Source of the DNA: Pseudomonadota bacterium
GTDB taxonomy: Bacteria; Myxococcota_A; Polyangia; Polyangiales; Polyangiaceae
Reading direction: 5' to 3'
NCBI GenBank assembly: GCA_023423895.1
Contig: JAFAER010000163.1
Coordinates: 1 to 64,000, forward strand
DNA length: 64,000 bases
The notes under the pieces are model-generated. The model did no database searches and was not told where the DNA came from. It saw only the letters and a list, made by a program, of their open reading frames with translations. Both the position numbers and the translations under genes were made by a program. Shown piece by piece: positions 34,299 through 43,416 of this stretch. Within the stretch, counting starts at the first letter, position 1; the number at the start of each line of letters is the position of its first letter.

Positions 34299-37058
34299 CT
34301 AGGACGCCGGCTCGCGGACGACCGCGACGATGGCAGCGGCGGCAAGCACTCCGAGGACCGGGACGACCGCGGCGGGGACGATCCCGAATGCGATGCCGAG
34401 CGCGCCGAGCGCCTGCGCGAGGCCACCGACGACGACGGCCTTTCGTGCGCGATCGCGGCACGCCCGCGGCACCGTGAGCGCGAGGGCCGCGTCGCGGACG
34501 TCGTCCGACGCGAGGGCAACGCCCCACTCGCCCGGCGCCGCCCCGGCCGCCTCCATCGCGACCGAGACGTCGGCCGCGCCGAGCGCCCCGTCGTCCGTCG
34601 CGGCATGACCGAGCGCCGCGACCGTCCGCCCGCCGTCGGCGAGGGCTCGTACCTCGGCCCCGCGATCGCTCGGAAGGATCTCCGGGCGGACGTGCTCGAT
34701 GTCGAGCGCCCGCGCGATCGTCTCGCAGGTGTCCCGCGCCTCTCCGCTGAGGAGCACCGGCTCGATACGTGCATCATGCAGCTTCTGGATCGCTGCCCGC
34801 GCGCCGGGACGAAGCCCGTCCTGCAAGGCGAGCAGCCCGACCAGGCGACCGCCGACCGCGACGAGCAGGACCGACCTTCCCTGAGCCTCGAGCTCGGACG
34901 TCCGCGAGTCCGCGATCGCGACGCTCACCTTCTCCTGGAGGAGAAAGGCACGACTGCCGACGATGACGCGGTCGCCGTTCGCTGCGAGCGCCGTGACGCC
35001 GAGCCCGGAGTGACCGAGCGCGCTCCGCATGTTGTCCGGCCGGATCCCGCGTGCGCGCGCCTCTCGGAGGATCGCCGAGGCGAACGGATGTGTCGACGAC
35101 ATCTCCGCGCCGGCCGCGATCGCGAGGACACGCGCGGTGTCGCTCTTGTCCGAGGCCCCCTCGGGTGGGCTCCCGAGGTGCTTCGCCAGCGAAGGCGTCG
35201 GTGATCGGAGCCAGCCCTTCGGGGACACGCCGTCCTTCGTGATCGCCTCCACGACGACGATCTCGGGCTCTCCCAGAAGGATCGTCCCACGCGAGCAGAC
35301 GACGGCGACATCGGCGCGGGCCGCGGCGTCGAAAGCGTCCGCGTCCTTGTAGACGATCCCGCGCCGTTGCGCGGCGCCGTGCCCGCGTGCGTGTGCAAGC
35401 GCTGCTGCCGAGACGGCGGCCGCCGCAGCGAGCACGTAGCCGCCGCCACACGCCGCGATGGCGACGTCGAGCCACGAGCCGTTGTCCGCATACACGGCGC
35501 CGGCGACGAGCACCGCGGCAGCAGGGGCGCCGCGCTCGACGAAGCTGCGGACGAAAACGACGAGCGGCGCGTTGACCTCGATCGCCTTCGCGGCAGCCGC
35601 CGCGCCCGACGGAGTGAGACGAAGCCACGCGCGCTCGGCCCCGCAGAACGTGGCGTTCACGCGCAATCGACCGGAGACCACGACGGCGCCCGCAACGACG
35701 GCGTCGCCGTCCTTCTTCTGTACGAGCGCGGGCGAGTCGAGCCACGGCGCGATCTCGGCGCCCGTGGCGGCGACGACGATGCCGTCGACCGGGATCGTCT
35801 CACCAGCCTCGACGATGACCTGCTCGCCGGGCTTCACGAGAGAAGCATCGATCTCGACGACTGCGTCTCCACGGACGACACGTGCCGTCACGGACAGCGC
35901 GCGTCGCGTGCGGGCACGTGCCGTGATGACGTCGCGGCGGGCGCGGAAGAGGAGAATGTCGACCGTCAGCGCCGCGGCCGCCGCGAGCCCGACGAAGCTC
36001 GCGTGCGCATCGGCATGCGCATCGTGGAGCGACGCCGAAACCCCGGCCACGATCATGCCAGCGACGACGGGGCCGAGCGTCACGACGCGCGCAGGCTCTG
36101 CGTGGTCCCGCGGACCGAACAGCTTCGCGCCGACGAGCACGGTCGCGGAGAAGAGCGCGAGCGGGAGTCGGAACACGCCGGCCTGCTCCCCTGCGAGCGA
36201 CACCACCGCGGCGAGCACACCGGCGAAGACTCCGACGATCGGCCCGAGCGCCGCGAGATGCTCGCGCGCGGCGCCTGCGAACGTCTTCGGATACCGAGAC
36301 GACCGCTCTTCTCCTCGGTACGACCGAGGCTCGCTCGACGGCGCGGCGGGCGCGGCGGGCTCGACGTCGATCACGGACGGCGAGCGCAACGTGAGCGGAG
36401 AGCCGTCCGCGTCGGCTTCGAACGGCTCGTCCGGCAGCTCGTCGTGGTCGAACGCATGCGGTTCGTCGTCGTCCGCGCTCTGCGAAACTGGCGAGACGGG
36501 CGCGACCGGAGCGACGGCGCGAACGCTGGGCGGTGTGGGGGTCGGCTCGTGGGGGGCGACGTCGTTCGACGAACGGTCGAGCACGTCCGGCGAGCCATCG
36601 CCCTCGTCATCTTCGTCGTCTTCGCGATAGCGCACGCTCGGCGGCGCGGCCGTCGTCGGGAAGAACGGGTCGACGGACGACGGAAAGCGCGGCGTGCTGA
36701 TCTTCGTCGATGAGGCCGACGAGCCCGACGACGCCGACGAGATCGGATTGGTCGAGGAAGCGAGCTGGAGGTCCCTGGAGGACTGCTCGCGGATCCCACT
36801 CGCGATCACCGTCGGCGGCTGCGCCGAACGCGCCGCGGAGGCCACCGGAGGCGGCTCCGCGGTCATCGCGTCGAGCGACGGGCGCTTCGAGAGCACGTCG
36901 ACGTAGGCGTTCTTGCACGCCGCGTCGCAGAAGTACCGGAAGGTCCCGTCGAGGATGGCGACCTGCCCGGCGCGGAGCACGTCCACCGCCTTGCCGCACG
37001 CAGGGCACGACGAGGCCGACGATACCGTCGTCGTACTCGCTCGGGCCCGCGGTTCCAT
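34299..37058 (-). CDS. Degenerate P-type ATPase homologue with N-terminal Cys4 (TRASH/YHS-like) finger
   Basis: 919 aa from the ATG at 37058. Residues 18-48 hold CPAC ... FCDAAC, a metal-binding finger like those on CopA-type pumps. A 230-residue acidic linker leads to a heavy-metal P-ATPase framework: EVNAPLVVFVRS, GRGILIKG-like QRRGIVYKDADAFD, HP motif (STHPFA, His657), LLSGEARDTCETIARALDIEHVRPEILP. The catalytic motif DKTGT is replaced by CSRGT (Cys588), GDGxND by GHAATDDGA (817-825), the actuator TGE is not found and the membrane CPC is absent. ATP-driven transport is therefore unlikely; a sensor or scaffold role is inferred. The frame is intact over 2.7 kb, arguing against a pseudogene. 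Confidence 0.8.
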   Translation of the reverse strand: MEPRARASTTTVSSASSCPACGKAVDVLRAGQVAILDGTFRYFCDAACKNAYVDVLSKRPSLDAMTAEPPPVASAARSAQPPTVIASGIREQSSRDLQLASSTNPISSASSGSSASSTKISTPRFPSSVDPFFPTTAAPPSVRYREDDEDDEGDGSPDVLDRSSNDVAPHEPTPTPPSVRAVAPVAPVSPVSQSADDDEPHAFDHDELPDEPFEADADGSPLTLRSPSVIDVEPAAPAAPSSEPRSYRGEERSSRYPKTFAGAAREHLAALGPIVGVFAGVLAAVVSLAGEQAGVFRLPLALFSATVLVGAKLFGPRDHAEPARVVTLGPVVAGMIVAGVSASLHDAHADAHASFVGLAAAAALTVDILLFRARRDVITARARTRRALSVTARVVRGDAVVEIDASLVKPGEQVIVEAGETIPVDGIVVAATGAEIAPWLDSPALVQKKDGDAVVAGAVVVSGRLRVNATFCGAERAWLRLTPSGAAAAAKAIEVNAPLVVFVRSFVERGAPAAAVLVAGAVYADNGSWLDVAIAACGGGYVLAAAAAVSAAALAHARGHGAAQRRGIVYKDADAFDAAARADVAVVCSRGTILLGEPEIVVVEAITKDGVSPKGWLRSPTPSLAKHLGSPPEGASDKSDTARVLAIAAGAEMSSTHPFASAILREARARGIRPDNMRSALGHSGLGVTALAANGDRVIVGSRAFLLQEKVSVAIADSRTSELEAQGRSVLLVAVGGRLVGLLALQDGLRPGARAAIQKLHDARIEPVLLSGEARDTCETIARALDIEHVRPEILPSDRGAEVRALADGGRTVAALGHAATDDGALGAADVSVAMEAAGAAPGEWGVALASDDVRDAALALTVPRACRDRARKAVVVGGLAQALGALGIAFGIVPAAVVPVLGVLAAAAIVAVVREPAS

Positions 37059-37187
37059 CCGTCCCCAAGTGGCCCCGCAGACGCGCCGTGTCAAGACGGT
37101 CGCAGCTCCGCGGCCGCGGCTCGACAAATCGTCGGGTGTGTCGATGTCGTCGAGCCGAAACACGCACGCGCGGCGGCGGCGATCCGG

Positions 37188-38393
37188 TCAGCCCGCCAGG
37201 CTCGCGAGCACCTTTCGCACGGCAGCCACGCCCTCGGCGAGCTCAGCCTCGGTGACGACGAGCGGCGGCGTGAAGCGAAGGACTCGCTCGCCCGCCGCCG
37301 TGAGGAGGACGCCCGCCTCCGCGATCTTCGGCAGGATGTCGCGAACGACATAACCTTGCTTCAAGATGAGGCCGCGAAGAAGGCCGACGCCGCGCTCGCC
37401 TTCGCAGATGTTCGGCAGGTCGCGCGCGAGCTCGTTCAGCATCGACGAGAGCCGCTCGCCTTTCGTCTTGGCGCCAGCGACGAGGCCTTCCTCTTCGAGG
37501 ATCGCGATCACCGTGCGTGCAGCGGCGCTCGCAAACGGATTGCCTCCGAACGTCGAGCCATGGGTCCCGGGCGGCAGCGCCGTCGCAAGCTCTTCCGTGG
37601 TGAGCATCGCGCCGATGGGGCAGCCGCCGCCGAGACCCTTCGCGAGCGAGATGGCATCCGGACGGATGCCGGACGCCTCGAAACCGAACCAATGACCGGT
37701 GCGTCCGATCCCGGTCTGCACCTCGTCGACGAGGAGCAGTGCTCCGCGCTCCTTCGTCAGCGCGCGCAGCGCTTCGAGGAAACCTGGCGGCGGCGGCAGG
37801 ACGCCTCCTTCACCCTGCACCGGCTCGACGATGATCGCGCAGACGTCGTCCGTGAGCTCCGCCTTCACCGCGTCGAGGTCCCCGTACGCGACGTGGGTGA
37901 CGCCTTCGACTCCGCCGAAGCCTTCGCGGTACTTCGGCGTGCCCGTCAGCGACACGGCGCCCATCGTGCGGCCGTGGAATGCGTTGTGGAACGCGATGAA
38001 GCGGGTGCGCTTCGTCTCGCCCTTCGCGTAGAAGTGGCGGCGGGCGAGCTTGAGCATCGCCTCGTTCGCCTCGGCGCCCGAGTTGCAGAAAAAGGCCCGG
38101 GCGAAGCCGCTTCGCTCGCAGAGCGCGTCGGCGAGGAGCACGTTCTCCTCGTTGTAGAAGTAGTTCGACACGTGCATGACGCGCGCGGCCTGCTCGGACA
38201 GGGCGGCGGTGAGCTTCGGATGCGCGTGCCCGACGGCGCAGACCGCAACGCCGGCGGCGAGGTCGAGCCAGCGGCGTCCGTCGACATCGAACAGCTCGCA
38301 GCCCTTTCCACGCGCGACGACGATCGGGGCGGGCTTGTAGTTCGGGTAAAGACGCTTCTGGGCGATGGCGAGGAGCTCGGCGCTCTTGGACAT
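37188..38393 (-). CDS. argD: Acetylornithine/succinyldiaminopimelate-type aminotransferase (class III)
   Basis: 401 aa, normal for ArgD. PLP-dependent fold-type I: FCNSGAEANEAMLKLAR (phosphate-binding), FHNAFHGRTMGAVSLTG, VEPVQGEGG, LLVDEVQTGIGRTG (Asp to the PLP ring nitrogen), SLAKGLGGGCPIGAM (Schiff-base Lys) and GTHGSTFGGNPFASAAA. It transfers the delta-amino group in arginine biosynthesis and can serve lysine biosynthesis. The start MSKSAELLAIAQKRLYPNY is set by the ATG at 38393. No other arg gene is adjacent. A related class III aminotransferase with another substrate is the alternative. Confidence 0.88.
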   Translation of the reverse strand: MSKSAELLAIAQKRLYPNYKPAPIVVARGKGCELFDVDGRRWLDLAAGVAVCAVGHAHPKLTAALSEQAARVMHVSNYFYNEENVLLADALCERSGFARAFFCNSGAEANEAMLKLARRHFYAKGETKRTRFIAFHNAFHGRTMGAVSLTGTPKYREGFGGVEGVTHVAYGDLDAVKAELTDDVCAIIVEPVQGEGGVLPPPPGFLEALRALTKERGALLLVDEVQTGIGRTGHWFGFEASGIRPDAISLAKGLGGGCPIGAMLTTEELATALPPGTHGSTFGGNPFASAAARTVIAILEEEGLVAGAKTKGERLSSMLNELARDLPNICEGERGVGLLRGLILKQGYVVRDILPKIAEAGVLLTAAGERVLRFTPPLVVTEAELAEGVAAVRKVLASLAG

Positions 38394-38479
38394 GGCGCCG
38401 GAGGGTAGTCCGATGTTTTGCGCTCGTACATGGGCCGCGTCCGGCTTCGACGCATCCCCGGCGACGCAAGGGCGACGCG

Positions 38480-39268
38480 TCAGCTGCGGCAGCGGATGAG
38501 CGCCCGGGCAATCTCGGCAAACCCCTCCCCGCGCTCTGCCTGGGCCACGTAACGGGGCGGCACGCTCAGCTTGGAAACGAAGGCGCGCACGTTGGCGACG
38601 CCGAAGGTCGTGCGGATGGCAGAGAAACACGCGGCGTCGTTCGAGCTGTCTCCGACGAAGGCCCAGCGGTAGATGGCGCGGCCCGGATCTTCGCCGAAGC
38701 GGTCTCGCAAGAAGCGCATGGCGCCGGAGGCTTTGTCGTCGCGCTCGAACGAGGCGTGGAGGTGGACGCTCGAGCGCGTCGTGCGCGCGCCTGCCTCCGT
38801 GACGAGGCGGTGGAGCTCCGCGATGCGGTCGTCCGGGAGCTTCACGCGCTCGCCGATGTCCCAGGCGACGTCGGAGCGACGCCCGTGCACGTCGTCGGCG
38901 AGCTCCACGTCCGGCATCCGTTCCCTCAGCTGCGCAACGAGCGCGTCGAGGCGCGAGCGCCGGTCCGCCACGTCCGACGGTGCGCCGTCGAGGACCACGC
39001 GAACGCCGCGCCCTTCCCGGACGACGAACACGGCGCCGTTCTCCGTCACGGCGCCGTCGATGGGCCATTGCCTCACGAGCACCTCGGCCCACGCGCTCGG
39101 ACGGCCGGTCACTGCAACCAGAGAAAGGCCGCTGTCGTGGAGATCCCAGAGCGCGCCGTACGCCGCACGGCCGAGCACGCCGTGGGTGAGCACCGTGTCG
39201 TCGAGATCGAAGAGCAGCCCGCGGAGCCTGCGTGCCTCCTCGACATCGAGGTCGGCGAGCGGTCTCAT
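38480..39268 (-). CDS. HAD-superfamily phosphatase (MPGP/Cof-like)
   Basis: 262 aa; the ATG overlaps the stop of the RlmI-like gene (ATGA), so the two are coupled. HAD motif I is LFDLDDTVLT, motif II VAVTGRP, and the C-terminal motif WAFVGDSSNDAACF supplies the metal-binding Asp residues. The cap region (VTENGAVFVVREGRG, about 85-200) matches the HAD-IIB group, which includes mannosyl-3-phosphoglycerate, sucrose and trehalose phosphate phosphatases. The substrate is not predictable. No mannosylglycerate synthase is in the window. Confidence 0.8.
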   Translation of the reverse strand: MRPLADLDVEEARRLRGLLFDLDDTVLTHGVLGRAAYGALWDLHDSGLSLVAVTGRPSAWAEVLVRQWPIDGAVTENGAVFVVREGRGVRVVLDGAPSDVADRRSRLDALVAQLRERMPDVELADDVHGRRSDVAWDIGERVKLPDDRIAELHRLVTEAGARTTRSSVHLHASFERDDKASGAMRFLRDRFGEDPGRAIYRWAFVGDSSNDAACFSAIRTTFGVANVRAFVSKLSVPPRYVAQAERGEGFAEIARALIRCRS

Positions 39269-40494
39269 CGCGGCTCGATCCGGGCGACGAGCGCCTTGAG
39301 ATAGAGCCCTTCTCCGAACGCCGCCGGGACCGGGTGGTCGGCGCCCTGGAAAGAGCGGTCGACGACGAGGGCGCTGACGTTCGCGCGCACGGCGCCCGTC
39401 GCGAGCGCACGCGTGAGCGCAAAGAGGTCGACCGCCGCGGAGCAGGAGCACAAGACGAGGATGCCTCCCGGCTTCGTGGCGCGACAGCCGAGCTCGGCGA
39501 GCTTGGAATACATGACGAGCGCCTGCTCGCGCGCGCTTCGCGTCGGAGCGAGCCGTGGTGGATCGACGATCGTGAGGTCGTAGGCGCCATGCGCGTCCTG
39601 CATCACGCGCCGCGCGTCGCCGCGCTCGAAGCGAATGCGATCGGCGAGGCCGTTCGCGCGCGCGTTCTCGGCGCCGATCTCGATCGCGAGGGCGCTCTCG
39701 TCGACGGACGTGACATCGGCTCCGGCGCGCGCGGCTGCGAGGCCGAACGCACCAACGTACGAATACGCATCGAGCACGCGCTTCGGTTTCGCATCCGAGC
39801 TCTCGGCGCGCGCGAGCACCTCGACGCGACCGCGGAGATCGCGCTGATCGAAGTAGAAGCCGGTCTTCTGTCCGACCTCGAACGGGATCGACCAGGTGAT
39901 GCCGCGCTCCTTGAACTCGAAGCGATTCACCTCGGGAGCACCGCGCACGACGCCGCTCGCGGGGACGAAGTTCTCCGCCTTCGCCGAGCCCGCGGGCGTG
40001 CGGTCGACGATCGCTCGCGGCTGGATCACTTGCTGGAGAGCTTCGAGGACCATGGCCTCTCTCTCCTTCATCCCGAACGTGAGGAACTGAACGGCGAGGA
40101 CATCGCCGAACCGATCCACGATGAGCCCAGGGAGCTGATCGCCTTCGGCATGAACGAGCCGGTAACCGGTCGTCTCGTCAGCCCTTCCGAGCCCGAGTAG
40201 CTGGCGCGCGGCGAGGGCCCGCTCGAAGCGAGCGCGGAAGAAGCCCGTGTCGATGGGCGTCTTCGTGTCGCGGACGAGGATGCGCACCGGGATCGCGGAG
40301 CCCGCCGAATAGAAGCCGCGACCGAGGAAGTTGCCCCGCGGATCGACGACCTCGACCTCGTCTCCGCGGGTAGCCCCCTCCACACGCTCGATCGCTTGTG
40401 CGTAAACCCAGGGGTGCCCTGCCCAGATCGGCTGGACGTGACCGGGCTTGAGCCGAACCGTTGCCAACGTTTTCTCTACTTTCCGAGACGTCAC
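39265..40494 (-). CDS. rlmI: RlmI-like 23S rRNA m5C methyltransferase
   Basis: 409 aa. N-terminal PUA domain (about 12-85: GHPWVYAQAIERVEGATRGDEVEVVDPRGNFLGRGFYS), then the EEHEE/THUMP-like segment (GYRLVHAEGDQLPGLIVDRFGD) and a Rossmann methyltransferase domain with VLDAYSYVGAFGLAAARAGA, DLTIVDPPRLAPTR and GGILVLCSCS, where the catalytic Cys follows the SAM site. QKTGFYFDQRDLR is a family signature. RlmI methylates C1962 of E. coli 23S rRNA. Other COG1092 members may have different targets, so the exact base is inference. Confidence 0.85.
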   Translation of the reverse strand: MTSRKVEKTLATVRLKPGHVQPIWAGHPWVYAQAIERVEGATRGDEVEVVDPRGNFLGRGFYSAGSAIPVRILVRDTKTPIDTGFFRARFERALAARQLLGLGRADETTGYRLVHAEGDQLPGLIVDRFGDVLAVQFLTFGMKEREAMVLEALQQVIQPRAIVDRTPAGSAKAENFVPASGVVRGAPEVNRFEFKERGITWSIPFEVGQKTGFYFDQRDLRGRVEVLARAESSDAKPKRVLDAYSYVGAFGLAAARAGADVTSVDESALAIEIGAENARANGLADRIRFERGDARRVMQDAHGAYDLTIVDPPRLAPTRSAREQALVMYSKLAELGCRATKPGGILVLCSCSAAVDLFALTRALATGAVRANVSALVVDRSFQGADHPVPAAFGEGLYLKALVARIEPR

Positions 40495-40822
40495 GAGCTG
40501 GAGGACGTCGTCGCGTCTTTAACACGAGATCGGTGGGGTCCGAGAGCTCAGCTGGCTGGGGAGCGCAGTCTCCAGCCACGGCTGGCCCCGTCGTCGCGGC
40601 GAGAACCTGCTGTCGTGCCTACGTGAACGCGAGGACACAGCCTCGCGTCGCCACCCCAAAAACCTCCTGGATCTGACTCTGCGCGGCGGCTTTCCCCGTG
40701 GCATCTGCATTGCTTTGCTAGCATTCCGGACAGCGGTGGATGCGCTGCCGGTCGCGGGCGAGGATCATCCCCTCTCCCTCGCCGGCCGACACTCCGCCGG
40801 CTCGTCTTCGGAGGCAGGGTTC
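40495..40822. other. Divergent intergenic region
   Basis: 328 bp between the rlmI-like gene (minus) and the barrel protein (plus). A tRNA-like fragment (AGAGCTCAGCTGG...GGAGCGCAGTCTCCAG, 40550-40577) is present, but no T arm or acceptor stem could be found. No Fur-type box. GGAGGCAGG at 40810-40818 is the ribosome binding site of the downstream gene. Confidence 0.5.
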
Positions 40823-41671
40823 ATGAGCACAGTCACCTTCCGGCGCCGAGCGAAGAACGTCGCCGTGTCGCTCTCTTTCGTTTCCGCGCTTGCGATGCCG
40901 GTCATCGCGCACGCGCAGGAGCAGAAGAAGGACTGCGAGCCTGGAAGCTGGTTCTGTGGGGAGACCCAGCAGGGCGGGAGCAAAGATCTGCAGCCCCTGC
41001 CTGCGGAGACGAAGCCGGCAGAGACCAAGCCCGAGGACAAAACTCCGCCGCCGGTCGTCGTCTACCAGCCGCCGCCTCCGACGGTCGTCGTGCAGCCACG
41101 CGACGCACCGCCTGCCTACTACTACGTGCCGCGGAAGGCGCCGCCGAAGAAGGAGTGGGGCCTGAACCTGCACCTCGGTGGCGCGATGATGGGCAAGGGC
41201 CGCGACGGCAATGCTGGCATGGGCATGACAGGGCTCGGCCTCCGCTTCCGGCCCATCCCGCACGCGGCCATCGAAGGCAATCTCGATTTCGCCTGGGGGC
41301 GCGACTACAACGGCTATCGCCGCAGCGAGACCGGGTTCACCCTCAACGGCCTCATCTTCCTGAACCCGAAGAACACGACGCAGGTCTATCTCCTCGGAGG
41401 CTTCGGCTGGTCGGGCGCCACGGCGATCGACGACCGCGATGGCTTCGACAAGTGGGAGTACAAATACGGCTACTTCGGCGTCCAGGGAGGCGTCGGCCTC
41501 GAGTTCCGCCTGTCGAAGGCCGTGGCGCTGAACGTCGACCTCCGCGGGCTCGTCCGCGGGCGCATCGACGACCACCGTCGCCAGCACCCCGAGTTCGTCT
41601 CCGGCGACGGTAAGTCGACGAACACGTCGGGCGCCGGCCTCCTCACGGGCGGTCTCACGTTCTACTGGTGA
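40823..41671 (+). CDS. Outer-membrane beta-barrel protein with Pro-rich linker
   Basis: 282 aa from the ATG at 40823. A long basic signal peptide (MSTVTFRRRAKNVAVSLSFVSALAMPVIAHAQ), a CEPGSWFCGE disulfide-like pair, a Pro-rich stretch (KTPPPVVVYQPPPPTVVVQP) and a C-terminal barrel of about 165 residues with alternating strands (WGLNLHLGGAMMG, AAIEGNLDFAWG, TQVYLLGGFGWSG, GYFGVQGGVGLEFRL) ending in LTFYW. The aromatic end fits outer-membrane insertion by Bam. Small-barrel families of this kind are widespread in Polyangia. Function unknown. Confidence 0.78.
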   Translation: MSTVTFRRRAKNVAVSLSFVSALAMPVIAHAQEQKKDCEPGSWFCGETQQGGSKDLQPLPAETKPAETKPEDKTPPPVVVYQPPPPTVVVQPRDAPPAYYYVPRKAPPKKEWGLNLHLGGAMMGKGRDGNAGMGMTGLGLRFRPIPHAAIEGNLDFAWGRDYNGYRRSETGFTLNGLIFLNPKNTTQVYLLGGFGWSGATAIDDRDGFDKWEYKYGYFGVQGGVGLEFRLSKAVALNVDLRGLVRGRIDDHRRQHPEFVSGDGKSTNTSGAGLLTGGLTFYW

Positions 41672-41756
41672 GCTCGGAGCGCGAGCTCCTCGGCGCTCGG
41701 GCGCAAAGCGCTTCCGTTGGAACAATCGTCGCCCCGCGACGGACTACAATCGGGTC

Positions 41757-43406
41757 GTGTCGTTCGTGCGGAAGAGGCTTGGCGAGCTGCTCGCGTTTGC
41801 GAGCGGCCTCGTCTTCGCTGCGTCCACGCCTCCGACGGACATCCAGCCCGGGATCCTGATCGGTCTCGTCGGGTTCGCGCTCGCGCTCGCGCTGCTCGAT
41901 CCAGCTCGTGAGCCGAAACCTTTCCGTGCCGGCGCTCGGCGAGGCTTCTTCTTCGGCCTCGCGGCGAACCTCCTCGCGCTCCGGTTCGTGCCGGAGGTGA
42001 TGGCGCGCTTCACGGACCTTCCCAAGGCCCTCGGGTGGGTGGCCCTCGTTCTCCTCTCTGCGGCGCAGGCCCTTCCGTGGGCGGTGGGCGCGGCGGTCGC
42101 GGCGAGGCTCGCTCGTCCGAGCATGAAGCCGAGGCACCTGCGCCGGGTAGATCCGCCGAAGGTGCCCTCGTTCGTTGCGTTCGGCATCGGCGTCTTCGCG
42201 GCCACGTTCGTTCCTGCCGTCTTCCCGTGGACACCGGCAGGCGGCCTCGCCCGCTGGCCCGTCCTCCTGCAGACGGCGGAGCTCGTCGGTGAACGAGGAA
42301 CGAGCTTCCTCGTCGCCGTCGCGTGTGGGCTCGTTGCGGACGCGATCATGCGCGGGACGCAAGCACAGGGCTGTCGGCTCCGCGCAAGCGTCCCGCCGCT
42401 CGCGATCGGCGCCGCGATGTTCGGCGTCCTCCTCGCTTACGGCTGGATCCGCATGCACGCGATCGACACGCAGCGGGCCACCTCTCCGCACGCGAAGGTG
42501 GCGCTGCTCCAGCCCGACTTCGATGCGACGTTCCGCTGGGAACAGGACCGCGCGCAGCTCATGTTGGATCGACTGAGCACCCTCACGCGGCGCGCCGAGG
42601 AAGCCGGCGCCGTCCTCACGGTCTGGCCGGAGTCGGCCTACCCGTACACGCTCGCGCACGGAGTGAAGAGCTCGCCGCCGGGCATGCGCGCGGTGCTCCA
42701 GCATGGCGTACGTGGTCCCGTCCTCACTGGCGCGTACCTGAAGAAAGGTGGCGGGCTCGGGACGAACTCCGCGATCCTCGTCGAGCCGAACGGACACATC
42801 GGTCCGTCGTACGACAAGCGGCATCTCCTCTGGTTCGGCGAAACCGTGCCGCTGGCGGACACGTTCCCGATCCTCCGCAAGGTCTTTGCGCGCGGCACCG
42901 GCCTCGAACCGGGCACGCAGAGCATCGCCTTTCGCGCGGGCCCGATCGTCGCGACCGTCCTCAACTGCTACGAGGACACGCTTCCGCAGGCGGGACGCGA
43001 GGCGATGGAGCCGAGGCCGAACCTCCTCGTCAACGTGACGAACGACGCGTGGTTCGTGGGCAGTGCCGAGGGCGAGCTGCACCTGCGCCTGGCGGTCCTT
43101 CGTTCGATCGAAGCGCGCCGCGACCTGGTACGCGCGGTCAATCGCGGGCCGACGACGTGGGTCGACGCCAATGGCCGCGTCGTCGCACGCCACGACGCGA
43201 CACCCGGGCTCGGGCCGTCACCGCCTCTGATCGCCGACGCCGCGCTCCTCGAAGCGCCGGTCACGCTCTACACACGCTTCGGCGATGCGCCGCTCGTCCT
43301 CTTGATCGTGATCGCCCTCGCGCTTCCACGAGCGCACGGCGTGCTCAGGCGCCTGAGGCCTCCGGCATCGCGCCTCGGGCCTCGGCAGGATCGAGAGGGA
43401 GCGTAG
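41757..43406 (+). CDS. lnt: Apolipoprotein N-acyltransferase
   Basis: 549 aa with a GTG start. N-terminal membrane part of about 230 residues, then the nitrilase domain. The triad of the family is present: Glu292 in WPESAYPY, Lys354 in YDKRHLLWFGE and Cys404 in LNCYEDTLP. C-terminal blocks LLVNVTNDAWFVGSAEGELHLRLAVLRSIEARRDLVRAVNRGPT fit Lnt. It adds the third acyl chain to lipoproteins at the inner membrane. Given the many lipobox proteins here, this step must be busy. 85 bp after the barrel gene; convergent with the next gene at 10 bp. Confidence 0.93.
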   Translation: MSFVRKRLGELLAFASGLVFAASTPPTDIQPGILIGLVGFALALALLDPAREPKPFRAGARRGFFFGLAANLLALRFVPEVMARFTDLPKALGWVALVLLSAAQALPWAVGAAVAARLARPSMKPRHLRRVDPPKVPSFVAFGIGVFAATFVPAVFPWTPAGGLARWPVLLQTAELVGERGTSFLVAVACGLVADAIMRGTQAQGCRLRASVPPLAIGAAMFGVLLAYGWIRMHAIDTQRATSPHAKVALLQPDFDATFRWEQDRAQLMLDRLSTLTRRAEEAGAVLTVWPESAYPYTLAHGVKSSPPGMRAVLQHGVRGPVLTGAYLKKGGGLGTNSAILVEPNGHIGPSYDKRHLLWFGETVPLADTFPILRKVFARGTGLEPGTQSIAFRAGPIVATVLNCYEDTLPQAGREAMEPRPNLLVNVTNDAWFVGSAEGELHLRLAVLRSIEARRDLVRAVNRGPTTWVDANGRVVARHDATPGLGPSPPLIADAALLEAPVTLYTRFGDAPLVLLIVIALALPRAHGVLRRLRPPASRLGPRQDREGA

Positions 43407-43416
43407 GGCTCCCCTC

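Noticed and set aside
34299..37058. Pseudogene of a copper P-type ATPase
   Set aside because: The frame is uninterrupted and the finger and framework are preserved, so a functional non-catalytic protein is more likely.
37059..37163. N-terminal extension of the P-type-ATPase homologue
   Set aside because: Residues before the ATG at 37058 are unlike a leader, and the domain starts soon after this ATG.
40537..40620. tRNA-like D-arm and anticodon-like sequence
   Set aside because: AGAGCTCAGCTGG resembles a D arm, but no GGTTCGA-type T loop or matching acceptor stem follows.
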